Shown: positions 17,402 to 25,662, counted from the stretch's first letter. The stretch: DNA of 34,303 nucleotides from Gammaproteobacteria bacterium (GCA_029862005.1 JAOTYD010000034.1:1-34303), one strand, 5' to 3'. The notes: a model not told the origin generated them from the sequence alone. Numbers and translations: made by a program.

Positions 17402-17560
17402 TTAATAAATGGATGATACCGCCGGTGCGGGCCGCTCGGCCACTGGCATCAGCGCGGTTTCACGCTTACGCTTGCCGAACAACAAAAGTGCTGGCAGTAG
17501 CAGGAAGTCGAGGATCAACGCAAAAACGATGGCGAGCATCGCGGGGATTTTCGCTATAGC
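17402..17560 (-). pseudogene. RND/MMPL exporter remnant (last TM helix and tail)
   Basis: A minus-strand frame ending at TAA 17402-17404 encodes MLAIVFALILDFLLLPALLL followed by a basic FGKRKRE tail. This is the characteristic last helix of RND/MMPL proteins; compare LALAMDFLFLPTLLI at the end of the intact exporter at 15.05 kb. Only about 50 residues remain. Upstream, homology stops where a palindromic repeat copy begins (17562). The stub sits 21 bp before the LolA-like gene and was evidently the first gene of that operon. The tail and spacing argue against chance. Confidence 0.7.
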
Positions 17561-17561
17561 C

Positions 17562-17632
17562 GGGTGTCCGCTTCTGGCCGTTCTAAGCCTCTAATGTTAT
17601 GGTGTTGGGGGTCTGCTCTGGAGTAATTAGTT
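17562..17632 (+). repeat. dispersed palindromic repeat, short type (copy 1)
   Basis: Contains GTGTCCGCTTCTGGCCGTTC followed about 30 bp later by GTCTGCTCTGG. Matches the short-type copies at 21001, 22845 and 27203. It abuts the truncated end of the RND stub. Confidence 0.55.
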
Positions 17633-17735
17633 CTGTAGAAATTATCGGTTAACTGACCGAAGGATAATTAATCCAGCCAAAATATCGACTCCTGCATTAG
17701 GTCTCAAGTTATGATTGCTGTCACGGGGGATATTC

Positions 17736-18992
17736 ATGAAAGCGATCGTATTTACTCAATATGGGCTGCCGAAAGGCCTTGAATTGAAAGAGGTGCCAAA
17801 ACCTGCGCCGAGGGACGATGAGTTACTGATACGCCTTCACACGTCCTTTATCAATTCCTGGGACTGGGAGTTCCTTAACGGAAAGCCGTTTATAAACCGT
17901 CTCTTTTACGGTCTTCTTAAACCAAGGCCAGGCAAGCAGATACTTGGCTCTGACGTTTCAGGAACTGTTGAGGCAATCGGCAAGTTCGTCATCGACCGGG
18001 CCAAGACGATAACGCTACTCCTTCTCATCGGCTTGTTGACAAGTCCGGTTCACGCGCTTGAGGATGAGTCCGGCTTCTGGAGCCTGCAGATTGAAAATGA
18101 TCTCTGGGGCAGCAAGGATGATCGTTTTTACACCAACGGCTGGCAATTTTCCTTTTCATCCCCAAAGTCCCCGCCTGCATACCTCGAAAAGATATCCGAC
18201 TACATTCCGTTCTACACCAAGGGCGAAACCGGATATTACGGCTATGCCCTGGGTCAGAAATTATTCACGCCGGCAAACATCAATACCTCCGAACTGCTCG
18301 TCAATGACCGACCCTACGCCGGTTGGCTCTTCGTCGAGTCTTTTATCGGACATCGTTATTTCGACCGGGGCGATCGAGAAAAAATTAACGGACTTATCCT
18401 TATGCTGGGGATCGTGGGACCGGCTTCACTGGGGGAACAAACACAGCGCGCCGTGCACAGAATGACCAGTAGCGATGATCCCAAGGGATGGGATAACCAA
18501 CTCGAAGACGAACTCGGCCTGAACGCAACCTTTTTGCAGAAATGGCGCTACATTTTAGATTTCGACGAACGGCTACAATCAGAGGTCAGCCTGCATACCG
18601 GGTTGACCCTGGGCAATGTCTACAGCTACGCTTCGCTGGGATTGATGTTGCGCTGGGGCACCTATCTCAAGGATGACATAGGTCCACCCACGATCAGTCC
18701 CGGCTTTCCGGGTCTGCCCGCGTTCAATATCAACCGCCGGGCCAACTGGTATCTGTTTGCAGGACTCGAAGCGCGCGCTGTCGCTCATAATATTTTTCTC
18801 GATGGCAACACCAATGTCGACAGTCATAGTGTTGATAAAGAGGAACTGGTAGGCGACCTGCAAATCGGAGTGGCCATCCATGCCTATGATGCCCGCATCT
18901 CGTTTAGCCAGATGTTTCGCAGCGAGGAATTTGAAGGTCAGCCCGAACGCACCCGGTACGGATTAATCAATTTCACTTTGTTCATCGAGTAA
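17736..18992 (+). CDS. chimeric ORF: alcohol dehydrogenase N-terminus fused to LpxR-like lipid A deacylase
   Basis: One open frame joins two unrelated proteins. Residues 1-83 from the ATG at 17736 are the GroES-like start of a zinc-type alcohol dehydrogenase/quinone reductase (MKAIVFTQYGLPKGLELKEV through ILGSDVSGTVEAIGK). From about 17985 the frame continues as a Sec signal peptide (RAKTITLLLLIGLLTSPVHA) and an LpxR/DUF2219 outer-membrane barrel. Barrel motifs are IENDLWGSKDDRFYTNGW, NDRPYAGWLF, and GPASLGEQTQRAVHRM, with the likely catalytic His, then PKGWDNQ. LpxR removes the 3'-acyloxyacyl chain of lipid A. No ATG, GTG or well-placed TTG remains at the natural LpxR start, so the signal peptide is now internal and the protein is probably mislocalised or expressed only through internal initiation. 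Confidence 0.8.
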   Translation: MKAIVFTQYGLPKGLELKEVPKPAPRDDELLIRLHTSFINSWDWEFLNGKPFINRLFYGLLKPRPGKQILGSDVSGTVEAIGKFVIDRAKTITLLLLIGLLTSPVHALEDESGFWSLQIENDLWGSKDDRFYTNGWQFSFSSPKSPPAYLEKISDYIPFYTKGETGYYGYALGQKLFTPANINTSELLVNDRPYAGWLFVESFIGHRYFDRGDREKINGLILMLGIVGPASLGEQTQRAVHRMTSSDDPKGWDNQLEDELGLNATFLQKWRYILDFDERLQSEVSLHTGLTLGNVYSYASLGLMLRWGTYLKDDIGPPTISPGFPGLPAFNINRRANWYLFAGLEARAVAHNIFLDGNTNVDSHSVDKEELVGDLQIGVAIHAYDARISFSQMFRSEEFEGQPERTRYGLINFTLFIE

Positions 18993-19118
18993 TGAATGAA
19001 CGTTCGTGCCGAAATCGGAAGTTACGGACTAAATCCTGAGTGTCCGCTCCTTTAGTCGGGCGTCACTGTCAATCCCACGTTTTACGGTTGCTATTCCAGG
19101 TTGTCTCCCGTGAAGGTT

Positions 19119-19236
19119 GAGAGTCCGTTGCTGGCCGAAGATTGCCTCCCACCAGGGTATTTTGAGCGTCTCCTTTGGAGGAAACAGACGCTCAGGGTCG
19201 ATATCTCAGCGGCAATATCCGACCCAAAGCAGACCC
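19119..19236 (+). repeat. dispersed palindromic repeat, long type (copy 2)
   Basis: Starts GAGAGTCCGTTGCTGGCCGA, has the internal inverted pair GAGCGTC / GACGCTC, then CCGACCCAAAGCAGACC at the right end. The right terminal GACTCTC has decayed to GACCCCC. A weaker fragment, TGAGTGTCCGCTCC, lies at about 19,037-19,051. The rest of 18993-19389 shows no gene. Confidence 0.75.
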
Positions 19237-19389
19237 CCCAAAAATCTTACTCACACCCATTTAATCCAACCAATTTATTGCTCTACCCGGTTCTTTTACG
19301 TCGATTACGCCTGGATCTTTGCTGCAGTGTAGCCTTGTAAATGCAAGGCCATTGATCCTAGGTCAGCTAGAAGCGAAATCATTAATGCT

Positions 19390-19736
19390 TCATTCGCTAA
19401 TCGTCAGAACTTGTTTCATTCTTGCTTCGAAATGACCTGGAATGTTACAAGCGAACACGACCGTATCGTTCCCCATAAATCGCCACGATAGTCGAGCCGT
19501 CTCGCCAGACGCTAGCGAAACTGTGTTCGGGTCCTGATGATCCATGTCCGGCATCTTTCGCATCATTTCGGCATGCTTCACCTGGTCTACGGCATTGCCG
19601 AAGGAAAACTCATGCTGAATCGCACCATCGTTGGTGACAACAAATTCGATCGTTTCACCGTGCTTCAGAGATTTAAGCTCGGGCTCGAACACGAAGCGCA
19701 TCGTATCAAGCATCGACACCTTTATCAGGCGGTCAA
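19390..19736 (-). pseudogene. cupredoxin (plastocyanin/azurin-like), 5'-truncated
   Basis: A blue-copper fold runs from a first strand IKVSMLDTMRF, through HGETIEFVVTNDGAIQHEF (first His ligand), to VVFACNIPGHFEARM (Cys, His and Met ligands) and ends LTISE. This part is complete at its C-terminus. The signal peptide and start are missing: upstream codons merely read antisense through an aminotransferase fragment, with the junction near 19,730. An ATG at 19836 keeps the frame open, but the extra residues come from the antisense strand, so export is unlikely. Confidence 0.75.
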
Positions 19737-20028
19737 GGATTCGCCAATCATCGGTGAAGTGCGTGGTGTCGGTATGCTCGCGGCGATTGAGTTCGTCGCC
19801 GACCCGGAAAACAGGGTCCGTTTCGACGCGAGCCACAAGGTCGGTGCGAAAATGTCGGCCGCCTGTCTCGCCAATGGCTTAATCGCGCGCGCCATGCCCC
19901 ATGGCGATATCCTCGGGTTTGCACCGCCCCTGATCACGACGCTTGACGAGATCAATGAAATTGCCGGCATCGTTCGCAAATCGGTGTCGACGGTGTGCGA
20001 CGACCTCGTAAAGGCTGGTGTTATCTGA
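19729..20028 (+). pseudogene. class III aminotransferase, C-terminal fragment
   Basis: The plus-strand frame encodes the small-domain end of a fold-type I class III (omega-amino acid type) aminotransferase: IIGEVRGVGMLAAIEFVADP, LANGLIARAMPHGDILGFAP, and a final helix with LDEINEIAGIVRKSV. About 100 residues remain, against roughly 450 in intact enzymes. The PLP lysine and cofactor motifs are absent. The fragment begins at about 19,730, exactly where the opposing cupredoxin also loses its 5' end. Confidence 0.78.
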
Positions 20029-20212
20029 AGCAGGCGCTTTTCCTTTTGCTTCGCCCCCTGCCCAACCATATTGCCAACTTCGATTTGATGCAATACGAAT
20101 GACCGCTATCTGGAAGCGGGCATTCAAGTTTGAATCATGAATGCGTACAAAGTGCATTCCGGCCATTCGAGTTACCATAATTTAGTATTGTCCCTAGAAA
20201 TCCATACCGACT

Positions 20213-20821
20213 TTAATAAACCCCCAATTGCCTCAATACTTTGGCAGTGGGGCTATCTATCCCCTTAGATATAGCATGATCCAACGGCGTTCTGCCCCGG
20301 TCATCGAGGATAGTCGGGTCAGCACCGGCTGAAATCAGGAGTTCCACCGTTTTATGATATCCATGCCGCGCATTCAGATGAAGCGGAGTGTTGCCCTCTT
20401 CGTCCTGGAAATTAGGGTCGGCGGCGTAGGATAAAAGTAGTTTTGCGGCGGCATACTTCGCTTTGTGTAATGGAACAATCCTCTTATTATCGTAAGCGTT
20501 GGCATCGGCGCCATTAATCAGTAACAACTCCACTAATTGCTCCCCTTCGAACAATACGGCCAGGTGCAGAGGCGTTTGTCCTTTCATATTTCTCGCATTA
20601 ACATCCGGGGTGTAACTTAAAAGCAGTTTTGCAGTTGGATATACTGCCTTGTGCAGCGCAGTATTTCCCTGTGAATCACGGGCGTTTATATCCGCACCCG
20701 CTTCAATCATCGCGACTAATCCGTTTGTATCGCCATATTGTGCCAGCGAGTAAATATCTTCAGCACTTGCCGACACGATACAGTTCAGCATGCAAAGCAA
20801 AAGCGTAAAAACTCTAATCAT
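20213..20821 (-). CDS. periplasmic ankyrin-repeat protein
   Basis: A 202-aa protein with a Sec signal peptide (MIRVFTLLLCMLNCIVSASA, then ED) and about five ankyrin repeats with the usual G-x-TPLHxA and LLLxxGADxN features. Full-length units (KGQTPLHLAVLFEGEQLVEL and EGNTPLHLNARHGYHKTVEL) alternate with shortened units lacking several residues of the first helix (LHKAVYPTAKLLLSY and LHKAKYAAAKLLLSY). This suggests duplication of a two-repeat block. Ankyrin repeats bind proteins; the partner is unknown. It stands alone between broken genes and a repeat copy. Confidence 0.85.
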   Translation of the reverse strand: MIRVFTLLLCMLNCIVSASAEDIYSLAQYGDTNGLVAMIEAGADINARDSQGNTALHKAVYPTAKLLLSYTPDVNARNMKGQTPLHLAVLFEGEQLVELLLINGADANAYDNKRIVPLHKAKYAAAKLLLSYAADPNFQDEEGNTPLHLNARHGYHKTVELLISAGADPTILDDRGRTPLDHAISKGIDSPTAKVLRQLGVY

Positions 20822-21000
20822 CTCGCCAAATCTAGGGATATATACAATTATGACATTACGTGGATAACGTCAGTTGGCGCATTATACCTATTTAGTTTGA
20901 TCTGCTACAACGGCTGGTATCGCTGATAATTTGCCGTTACCGGTATTCTCAAATGAATGACTCCAGCTTGACGAAAAAAGGTATTCGCCAGCAATAACGT

Positions 21001-21079
21001 CAGCGTCTGTTCTTGGCCGTTCTCGGAAGCTCGTAATCGCGAAATGAGTGTCTGCTATTCGAAAAACAGATGTTCAAAA
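21001..21079 (+). repeat. dispersed palindromic repeat, short type (copy 3)
   Basis: AGCGTCTGTTCTTGGCCGTT, then GTGTCTGCTATTCGAAAAAC and CAGATGTTCA. It lies in the 358-bp gap between the ankyrin and methyltransferase genes, where I see no gene. Confidence 0.6.
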
Positions 21080-21179
21080 ATCATAGATCAGTTTTGGCTA
21101 ACGACCCTTCGTAGCTATTCAATGTATAAGTTGAGGACTACGAGCCGCAATATTGGGAAGCATCCTAGCGAGCATTTTG

Positions 21180-21848
21180 TTAGGCAGCTTTTTGATATTT
21201 TGTACCTGATGTTATGTATATCAATCCTCCATACATTTCTTCAAAAGTTATATTCTTAAATAAGCGGCTCACGATCTCAGGTGTATCGTTGTCGAAATAT
21301 CTATCAGTTAGACCATAAGGGCTTGATAGCCTGACGAAGATCTTGAACAATAAGGGTGGCCACTTATCAGGCCGCTTTCCATCAACAATGACAAGTTTTC
21401 CATTATGAACAAGAGCGTTAGAAATCTTTTCTAAGACATTTGAACGTTCTTCTAAGTATCCAAATACTCCGATTGATATTAGACCGTCTATGCCATCAGG
21501 AAATTGGAACTTTTCTATATCCCAATGAAGCAATTGAACATTGGGCCAGCCAGCACGTTTCACTCTTTCCTTGGCTACGGATAACATTTTTGAGCTTATG
21601 TCCACACCAAGTAATGTTCCATTTGGCCCAATTTTCTCCATTAGTAGTGGAAAACATAATCCGGTACCACATCCAAGGTCGATTATATAGTCACCTGGTT
21701 TGAGGTCTAAATATGAAACAGCACGTCTGCGATATTCATTTATACGAAGGCCAATTAATGGATAAAATAATTTAACAGCAAAGTCATAGAACCTCGCATT
21801 ATTTTGATATGCTTTTTCAATCTGCTCTTTAGAAATTTGCGTTGCCAT
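21180..21848 (-). CDS. class I SAM-dependent methyltransferase
   Basis: A 222-aa methyltransferase with a Rossmann core resembling the UbiE/phospholipid methyltransferase group. Motif I is D57-L-G-C-G-T-G63, followed by VDISSKMLSVAKERV (motif II region) and a post-motif DGLISIGVFGYLEE. The substrate is unknown; the N-terminal QNNARFYDFAVKLFYPLIG segment is often seen in lipid or quinone methyltransferases. The gene is visibly more AT-rich than the 1-17 kb genes, suggesting transfer. Its stop lies within GCCTAAC, the consensus start of an integron attC site, but a complete attC was not convincing. Confidence 0.85.
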   Translation of the reverse strand: MATQISKEQIEKAYQNNARFYDFAVKLFYPLIGLRINEYRRRAVSYLDLKPGDYIIDLGCGTGLCFPLLMEKIGPNGTLLGVDISSKMLSVAKERVKRAGWPNVQLLHWDIEKFQFPDGIDGLISIGVFGYLEERSNVLEKISNALVHNGKLVIVDGKRPDKWPPLLFKIFVRLSSPYGLTDRYFDNDTPEIVSRLFKNITFEEMYGGLIYITSGTKYQKAA

Positions 21849-21966
21849 TAGCGGTAAACACTGGATAACGACTACTTAACTATGCGCTAGCGGTTAATTC
21901 CAGCTGTGATATAAATCAATTTTATCGAAGTAAAGGGCGTACATTTAGTAATTTCAAGCTAGAGGT

Positions 21967-22080
21967 GAGCGTCCGTTCCTGGCCGAAGGTCGCCGCCTAA
22001 GTTTCCCTTGTGAGCGGCAGCTTTGGGGAAAACAGACGTCCGTAATCAGATTTTCAGGGGCAGAGAAAGACCCAACTGAG
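21967..22080 (+). repeat. dispersed palindromic repeat, long type (copy 4)
   Basis: GAGCGTCCGTTCCTGGCCGA, then GAGCGGCAGCTTTGGGGAAA and CAGACG, ending AAAGACCCAACTGAGAC. It lies in the 351-bp gap upstream of the methyltransferase; no gene is seen there. Confidence 0.7.
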
Positions 22081-22199
22081 ACACTTAGATTAATGCCATA
22101 GAGCGGTCTTCTGCCCAATCAGACAAAAATTTATTAAAAGCCAATTAAACCAAATCCCGTGACGCGAGAGCTTCCAGGTAGATTTCGTTACTGATTTTA

Positions 22200-22700
22200 T
22201 TAGAAAGAGTAGGTGTATCCAATGCTCAATGCACTGGCGTCAAAATTTGAATGATCCTTATACTGAGTGACTTCAATGTTGATATTGCCGAAGTCGAGGC
22301 CAATACCATAGCTGATATCGTCCTCTTCCTCTACAATTGAATCGCCGTTCGATTCTGCTTTTAAATCAATTTCTGTATATCCAACCAGGCCATAGATTGA
22401 AGTCTCGGAACTTAACTCAAAATGGTAGACAGCATACAGACCGGCAATACGGTCAATTGAATAATCGACACCTGACAAGGTATCGTCTTCGAGACCATTA
22501 CCATAACGCAAATCAACCGCGATGGATTCGGTAACATAAACACCTAGACGAACCAATCCATAAGTGGTCTCGATGTCATCTAAGGCTTCAACCTCAAGAG
22601 TTGATTGTCCAAACTGCACACCAATATAGGTGTCACCTGCTTCATCAGCATAGGTGTACGTAGTAAACAGTAGTGCCAGAACAAGGGTAAATTTCTTCAA
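22200..22700 (-). CDS. small outer-membrane beta-barrel (OmpX/porin-like)
   Basis: A 166-aa secreted protein with a clear signal peptide (MKKFTLVLALLFTTYTYA, then DEAG) and alternating strands such as GDTYIGVQFGQSTLEVEAL and SIAVDLRYGNGLEDD. It ends in YTYSF, the C-terminal aromatic signature for outer-membrane insertion. Length and pattern fit an eight-strand barrel of the Ail/OmpX/OmpA-like kind. The loops are strongly acidic (IVEEEDD). Specific function unknown. Confidence 0.82.
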   Translation of the reverse strand: MKKFTLVLALLFTTYTYADEAGDTYIGVQFGQSTLEVEALDDIETTYGLVRLGVYVTESIAVDLRYGNGLEDDTLSGVDYSIDRIAGLYAVYHFELSSETSIYGLVGYTEIDLKAESNGDSIVEEEDDISYGIGLDFGNINIEVTQYKDHSNFDASALSIGYTYSF

Positions 22701-22844
22701 TATCTATCCTTTGTGTTTTTGTTGGTTTACATTTTTTTGAGGCGTGAAAATGGTATAACTAGCCAGGTCATATTCATAGATTTAATTTCGCAAATAAGTT
22801 AAATGACAAGGTTTGGCCGATCCCCGAACCTGAGAAAGCAAGAA

Positions 22845-22905
22845 TGAGCGTCTACTTCTGGCCGCTCTCCGATCCACATGAAACGCTTTTCAATGTCTGC
22901 TATGG
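22845..22905 (+). repeat. dispersed palindromic repeat, short type (copy 5)
   Basis: TGAGCGTCTACTTCTGGCCG then CTCTCCG and, after about 25 bp, AATGTCTGCTATGG. It is the only feature seen in the 324-bp gap 22701-23024, apart from the aldehyde dehydrogenase leader. Confidence 0.5.
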
Positions 22906-23024
22906 ATCTCTGTGCAGAGAGTATTGATAAGGTATAAAATCAACCCGATTCTTCAGATTCTTCTCCAGGTTCATCACGCAATTAACAATATTAGAATACG
23001 AATCCCGCATAAAGAGAAACGATC

Positions 23025-24410
23025 ATGACAACCATCCAATGTATTTCACCGGTCGACGGTAGCGTTTATGTCGAACGTCAAACTGCCAGTTCCGAAGAAA
23101 TTCAGCAAACATTGTCCGCTGCAGTTAACGCTCAGAAAAAATGGAAGAATGCACCAATAGTTGAACGTCAAGCACTGTGTGGCAAGGCCGTCGATGCATT
23201 TGTTGCACACAGAACGGACATTGCCGAAGAAATAACCTGGCAAATGGGTCGGCCCATTTCACAGGCTCCCGGAGAGGTCGGTGGATTTGAAGAACGTGCC
23301 CGATACATGATCGAGATCGCCAAAAGCGCACTAGCCGATGTAAAGCCAGTCGGAAAAGATGGATTTACCCGCTACATCAAACGCGAGCCACTCGGTGTCG
23401 TATTTGTGGTGGCACCGTGGAATTTCCCCTACCTGACATCGGTTAACGCGATAATACCAGCGTTGCTGGCGGGTAATGCCGTGGTGTTGAAGCACTCTGC
23501 ACAGACGCCACTATGTGCGGAGCGATTACAGCAGGCATTTAGTGAGGCTGGTCTGCCACAGGGTGTATTCCAGTATTTACATCTGACTCACGACGACACC
23601 GAGCATGTGATTCAATCGCCAGAAATCAATTTTGTTGCGTTTACCGGTTCTGTTGCTGGGGGAGAAATGGTCGAGCGTGCAGCAGTCGGGCGCTTTATTG
23701 GCGCTGGTCTCGAGTTGGGCGGTAAGGATCCGGCCTATGTACGAAAAGATGCCAACTTACAACACGCGATCGAGACCGTTACCGATGGCGCCATTTTCAA
23801 CTCCGGGCAGTCCTGCTGTGGTATCGAACGGGTTTATGTTGAGGAGTCGATTTACCGGGAATTTGTCGATGGTGTTGTGGATCTGGTCAGTGCTTACAAT
23901 CTGGGTCGCCCCGATGATACAAGTACCAATTTGGGGCCACTGGTAAAAGCGAGCGCTGCCGATTTCGTCCGCGGACAAATCGACGAGGCGGTCGCTGCCG
24001 GCGCAAATGCCCTTGTCGACCCAGCTACCTTTAGCGCGAATGAAGCGGGTACCCCCTATCTAGCGCCACAGGTAATGATCGATGTTGATCACTCGATGCG
24101 GGTAATGACCGAAGAAACCTTTGGTCCCGTGATTCCTATCATGTCGGTCAATGGAGACGAAGAGGCTATCAGCTTAATGAACGACAGTGAATTTGGCTTG
24201 ACGGCAGCAATCTTCACCCAGGATGAAACCGCGGCCATCGAAATCGGTAATCATATTGATACTGGTACCTGGTTTATGAATCGTTGCGATTACCTAGACC
24301 CGGCGCTGGCGTGGACTGGGGTGAAAAATTCTGGCCGGGGATGTACGCTCTCGTCGATAGGATTCGAGCACATGACGCGGCCAAAGTCTTTCCATTTGAA
24401 AAAGGTTTAA
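23025..24410 (+). CDS. NAD(P)-dependent aldehyde dehydrogenase
   Basis: Soluble aldehyde dehydrogenase of 461 aa that oxidises an aldehyde to the acid. Motifs: APWNFP at 130-135, the FTGSV nucleotide loop near 206, catalytic-base E230 in GLELGGKDP, and nucleophile C264 in NSGQSCCGIERVYV, followed by EETFGPV. The double Cys and the N-terminal IQCISPVDGSVY resemble a semialdehyde dehydrogenase clade that I associate from memory with ectoine-utilisation clusters of marine Alphaproteobacteria. That is a weak substrate hint (aspartate or succinate semialdehyde). AAGAGAAACGATC precedes the ATG. It is flanked on both sides by palindromic repeats. Confidence 0.92.
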   Translation: MTTIQCISPVDGSVYVERQTASSEEIQQTLSAAVNAQKKWKNAPIVERQALCGKAVDAFVAHRTDIAEEITWQMGRPISQAPGEVGGFEERARYMIEIAKSALADVKPVGKDGFTRYIKREPLGVVFVVAPWNFPYLTSVNAIIPALLAGNAVVLKHSAQTPLCAERLQQAFSEAGLPQGVFQYLHLTHDDTEHVIQSPEINFVAFTGSVAGGEMVERAAVGRFIGAGLELGGKDPAYVRKDANLQHAIETVTDGAIFNSGQSCCGIERVYVEESIYREFVDGVVDLVSAYNLGRPDDTSTNLGPLVKASAADFVRGQIDEAVAAGANALVDPATFSANEAGTPYLAPQVMIDVDHSMRVMTEETFGPVIPIMSVNGDEEAISLMNDSEFGLTAAIFTQDETAAIEIGNHIDTGTWFMNRCDYLDPALAWTGVKNSGRGCTLSSIGFEHMTRPKSFHLKKV

Positions 24411-24456
24411 AACCCAATAGCAATAGAAAAAGGGGCACATTTATTTTATAAATCCC

Positions 24457-24572
24457 CAGTGTCCGCTTGTGGCCGAAGGTCGCCGCCTGGGTCTCGCTAA
24501 TGAGCGGCAGCTTTGGGGAAAGTAGACGTTCAATCCCAATAATTCAGCGGTGATAACCGACCTATTCTGTTG
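24457..24572 (+). repeat. dispersed palindromic repeat, long type (copy 6)
   Basis: CAGTGTCCGCTTGTGGCCGA, GAGCGGCAGCTTTGGGGAAA, GTAGACGTTCAA, then AGCGGTGATAACCGACC. It closely matches the copy at 21967 in the left half. Confidence 0.75.
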
Positions 24573-24623
24573 AAAAACTCCAGAAGGGCGACCGGACAAT
24601 GAAGTATGACACCGCATCTACAG

Positions 24624-24655
24624 AATGAAGCCACGTTATAATGAAGCCACGTTAT
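24624..24655 (+). repeat. 16-bp perfect tandem duplication
   Basis: AATGAAGCCACGTTAT occurs twice head to tail, upstream of the PagL-like gene. The region between 24572 and 24781 shows no other structure that I can support. Confidence 0.8.
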
Positions 24656-24781
24656 TATTGTTAGAGGAACGTATCGGTAAGGTATATTTCCAACAACGTC
24701 GCGGTATTGAACGTGACTATAAACACAAGATATTTGGCCAAAGCTCCTGAGTTCGTCGTGCTCATCGACGAGCGAACGTTG

Positions 24782-25360
24782 GTGCGATTGACAAGGCTTA
24801 GCACGATAGTTTTGCTGGTGCTATGTAGTGCTTGTGCCAGTCCCGGGGACCGGGGGCTTACACTGTACCACGGGCGTTACACCGACAACGGTCTCGTCGA
24901 TGAGATCCTGATTCTGCAGTCCGTCCACTACGAAGACTCCTGGATTACCGTCGCTGCATATTCGGAAGTTATCTCCAAACCCAGCCCAGATCGACGCTGG
25001 GAGACCGAGGGGCAGGTAGTCAAGCACTCGGGTCAGCAAGACCACTGGGAGTATAACGCACTGTTCTTGCACCGTTGGACACACTACCCCTGGAGCAACC
25101 ACACACGGATCACATCGGCTATAGGGGGCGGGCTTTCCTGGGCCACCGAAGTCCCTAAACTTGAATTGGCGAGTCACACGAACGAGGGTGCAACCCAGTT
25201 GCTTAGCTACTTGCTGCTTGAGTTAACGGTCGGCATCCCAGGGTTCGAAGGCCTCGATCTTGTTGGTCGAATTCATCATCGGTCGGGAGTCTTTGGATTG
25301 TTCGACGGCGTGCATGGCGGATCGAATGTAATTTCGCTTGGCCTGCGTTACGAGTTCTGA
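24782..25360 (+). CDS. PagL-like lipid A 3-O-deacylase (putative)
   Basis: A 192-aa secreted protein starting at GTG 24782, which gives a clean signal peptide (MRLTRLSTIVLLVLCSACA, then SPG). An upstream in-frame TTG at 24707 would bury the signal. The C-terminal part has the acyloxyacyl hydrolase layout: a LSYLLLELTVGIPG strand, then GRIHHRSGVFGLFDGVHGGS with the H-x-S catalytic pair (H166, S168), and a final strand ending GLRYEF. PagL-type enzymes are outer-membrane barrels that remove the 3-O-acyl chain of lipid A. Overall similarity is limited to these motifs, so the activity is inferred. An LpxR-like protein is encoded 6 kb away. Confidence 0.65.
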   Translation: MRLTRLSTIVLLVLCSACASPGDRGLTLYHGRYTDNGLVDEILILQSVHYEDSWITVAAYSEVISKPSPDRRWETEGQVVKHSGQQDHWEYNALFLHRWTHYPWSNHTRITSAIGGGLSWATEVPKLELASHTNEGATQLLSYLLLELTVGIPGFEGLDLVGRIHHRSGVFGLFDGVHGGSNVISLGLRYEF

Positions 25361-25466
25361 GGGTAATAGCTAAAGCCATTAGTTATTGCTTATCGAACTA
25401 TAGCGAGGCCTGTAAGAAATGAGTGTGATTATCAATTAGCATCCCCCTGTTTCATGCAGCTTCGGA

Positions 25467-25640
25467 TCAATCCGAGTCGACGACCATCGGATTCCCGGGA
25501 TCGGCGGCCCACTCCTGAAGCAAGGCGGTGGAGACCGCAACATTGGTAAAACCCAATCGCGTCATAACGAAGGCATAGGCGGAGGACAAGATTCCTCCCC
25601 CCCCTATAGGTAATGATGCGGGCATTACGTGGCCCTGTTG
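25467..25640 (-). pseudogene. rhodanese-like sulfurtransferase fragment with frameshift
   Basis: The minus strand encodes the end of a rhodanese domain: NARIITY, then a glycine run, then ILSSAYAFVMTRLGFTNVAV and LLQEWAADPGNPM. The two parts lie in different frames, separated at a run of eight G (plus-strand C8 near 25,590). The expected catalytic Cys of a YCGGG loop reads Arg or is lost in the shift. Only the C-terminal quarter remains, and it ends a few bases before a palindromic repeat copy. The remainder of 25361-25466 holds nothing recognised. Confidence 0.68.
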
Positions 25641-25662
25641 TAGAATCAATTAGTCCCAGCAT

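Noticed and set aside
21044-21259. 71-codon plus-strand frame
   Set aside because: It starts inside a repeat copy and runs antisense into the methyltransferase gene end; no domain seen.
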